Shown here: in pieces, positions 63,586-64,000 of the stretch
Position numbering within the stretch: the stretch's first letter is position 1
Layout: each line of letters opens with the position of its first letter
Source: Ostrinia nubilalis
Taxonomy: Eukaryota > Arthropoda > Insecta > Lepidoptera > Crambidae
NCBI RefSeq assembly: GCF_963855985.1
Contig: NC_087090.1
Span: 17,606,501-17,670,500 of the forward strand
Direction of reading: 5' to 3'
Length of the DNA stretch: 64,000 nucleotides
Notes under the pieces: model-generated
Seen by the model: the letters and a program-made list of their open reading frames with translations, nothing else
Told to the model about the DNA's origin: nothing
Databases searched by the model: none
Program-made: the position numbers and the translations under genes

Positions 63586-63589
63586 CTGG

Positions 63590-64000
63590 AAGAATTTAAA
63601 AAGAACTAGAGGCCCTTGGTGAAATCATGATGGCGATTTTTTTATAAAAAGTAGGTACTTATGGCGTATAATATACTCTATGTATGATAGGTTAGATATG
63701 AGACTTTACATTAGCGTCTTAAAAATAAATAATATCCGGCTCGAAGGACCATATTAGTTAACTGTTTAGTTGTCCAGCTAGTAGTATTTAATACTACGAA
63801 CCTTTGGAGTTAGCTATGCACAAACCTTAATTTAAACCCAAATTGCGCTCTTCGTCGTTAAATAAACATTTGTACAGAGCTCACTGTGCTCATATACCTA
63901 CTTACGCAGCATCAAAGTAACCAAGTAGGCAGTAAATTCTCAAATTTTACTAAAACAAATAAAATAATAAATAAATAAATAAAAAACTTACGTAAGCACC
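63590..64000. other. Intron continuing out of the window
   Basis: AT-rich, with (AAAT)n near 63960-63990 that may be a LINE tail. The next upstream laminin exon is not reached, though AACTTACGTAAGCACC at the very end could be the donor side of one. Confidence 0.4.

Overview
This window is animal nuclear DNA, almost certainly from a moth or butterfly. The evidence is short exons with GT-AG introns, an AT-rich background crowded with repeat types typical of Lepidoptera (short palindromic MITEs, tRNA-derived SINEs, RTE and Jockey/CR1-like LINE tails, the CCGCGGGCGAAGC and AACCGACTTC repeat families), and a laminin gene with an insect-like architecture. No prokaryotic features, rRNA, CRISPR array or virus genes were seen.

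The dominant gene is a laminin alpha subunit on the minus strand. I could chain 24 coding exons from 63585 down to 19545 (about 4.94 kb, roughly 1,646 codons). Every exon junction agrees in reading phase. In protein order they encode laminin-type EGF (LE) repeats, a laminin IV (L4) domain, more LE repeats, the coiled-coil arm, and laminin G domains LG1, LG2 and part of LG3. The 5' end lies beyond base 64000. The rest of LG3 plus LG4-LG5 was not found in 1-19544. At the left edge, on the plus strand, two exons (2417-2546, 3813-4014) belong to a saccharopine dehydrogenase-like oxidoreductase (SCCPDH family) that points toward the laminin gene. Its later exons were not found either.

Layout: 1-2147, a TIR transposon; 2148-4015, SCCPDH-like exons; 4112-17171, a nested transposon region (a tandemly repeated unit whose second copy is split by a 2.8 kb TIR element and a 5.9 kb compound insertion); 17391-18930, several TIR/MITE elements; 19545-34927, LG exons; 36799-45840, end of the coiled coil and start of LG1; 46157-53240, two damaged LINEs inside one large laminin intron; 53365-63585, first coiled-coil exon, LE and L4 exons.

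The most unusual structure is a recurrent pattern in the laminin gene. About half of the exons (12 of 24) are followed, in the intron immediately downstream, by one to about fourteen extra copies of their own 3' end plus the 5' splice donor, without the exon's normal acceptor. Units differ from array to array (for example 137, 162, 168 and 230-237 bp), and ages range from nearly identical copies to barely recognisable relics. The arrays supply dozens of decoy or alternative 5' splice sites in one gene. I know of no description of this. It is the best candidate for a novel phenomenon here.
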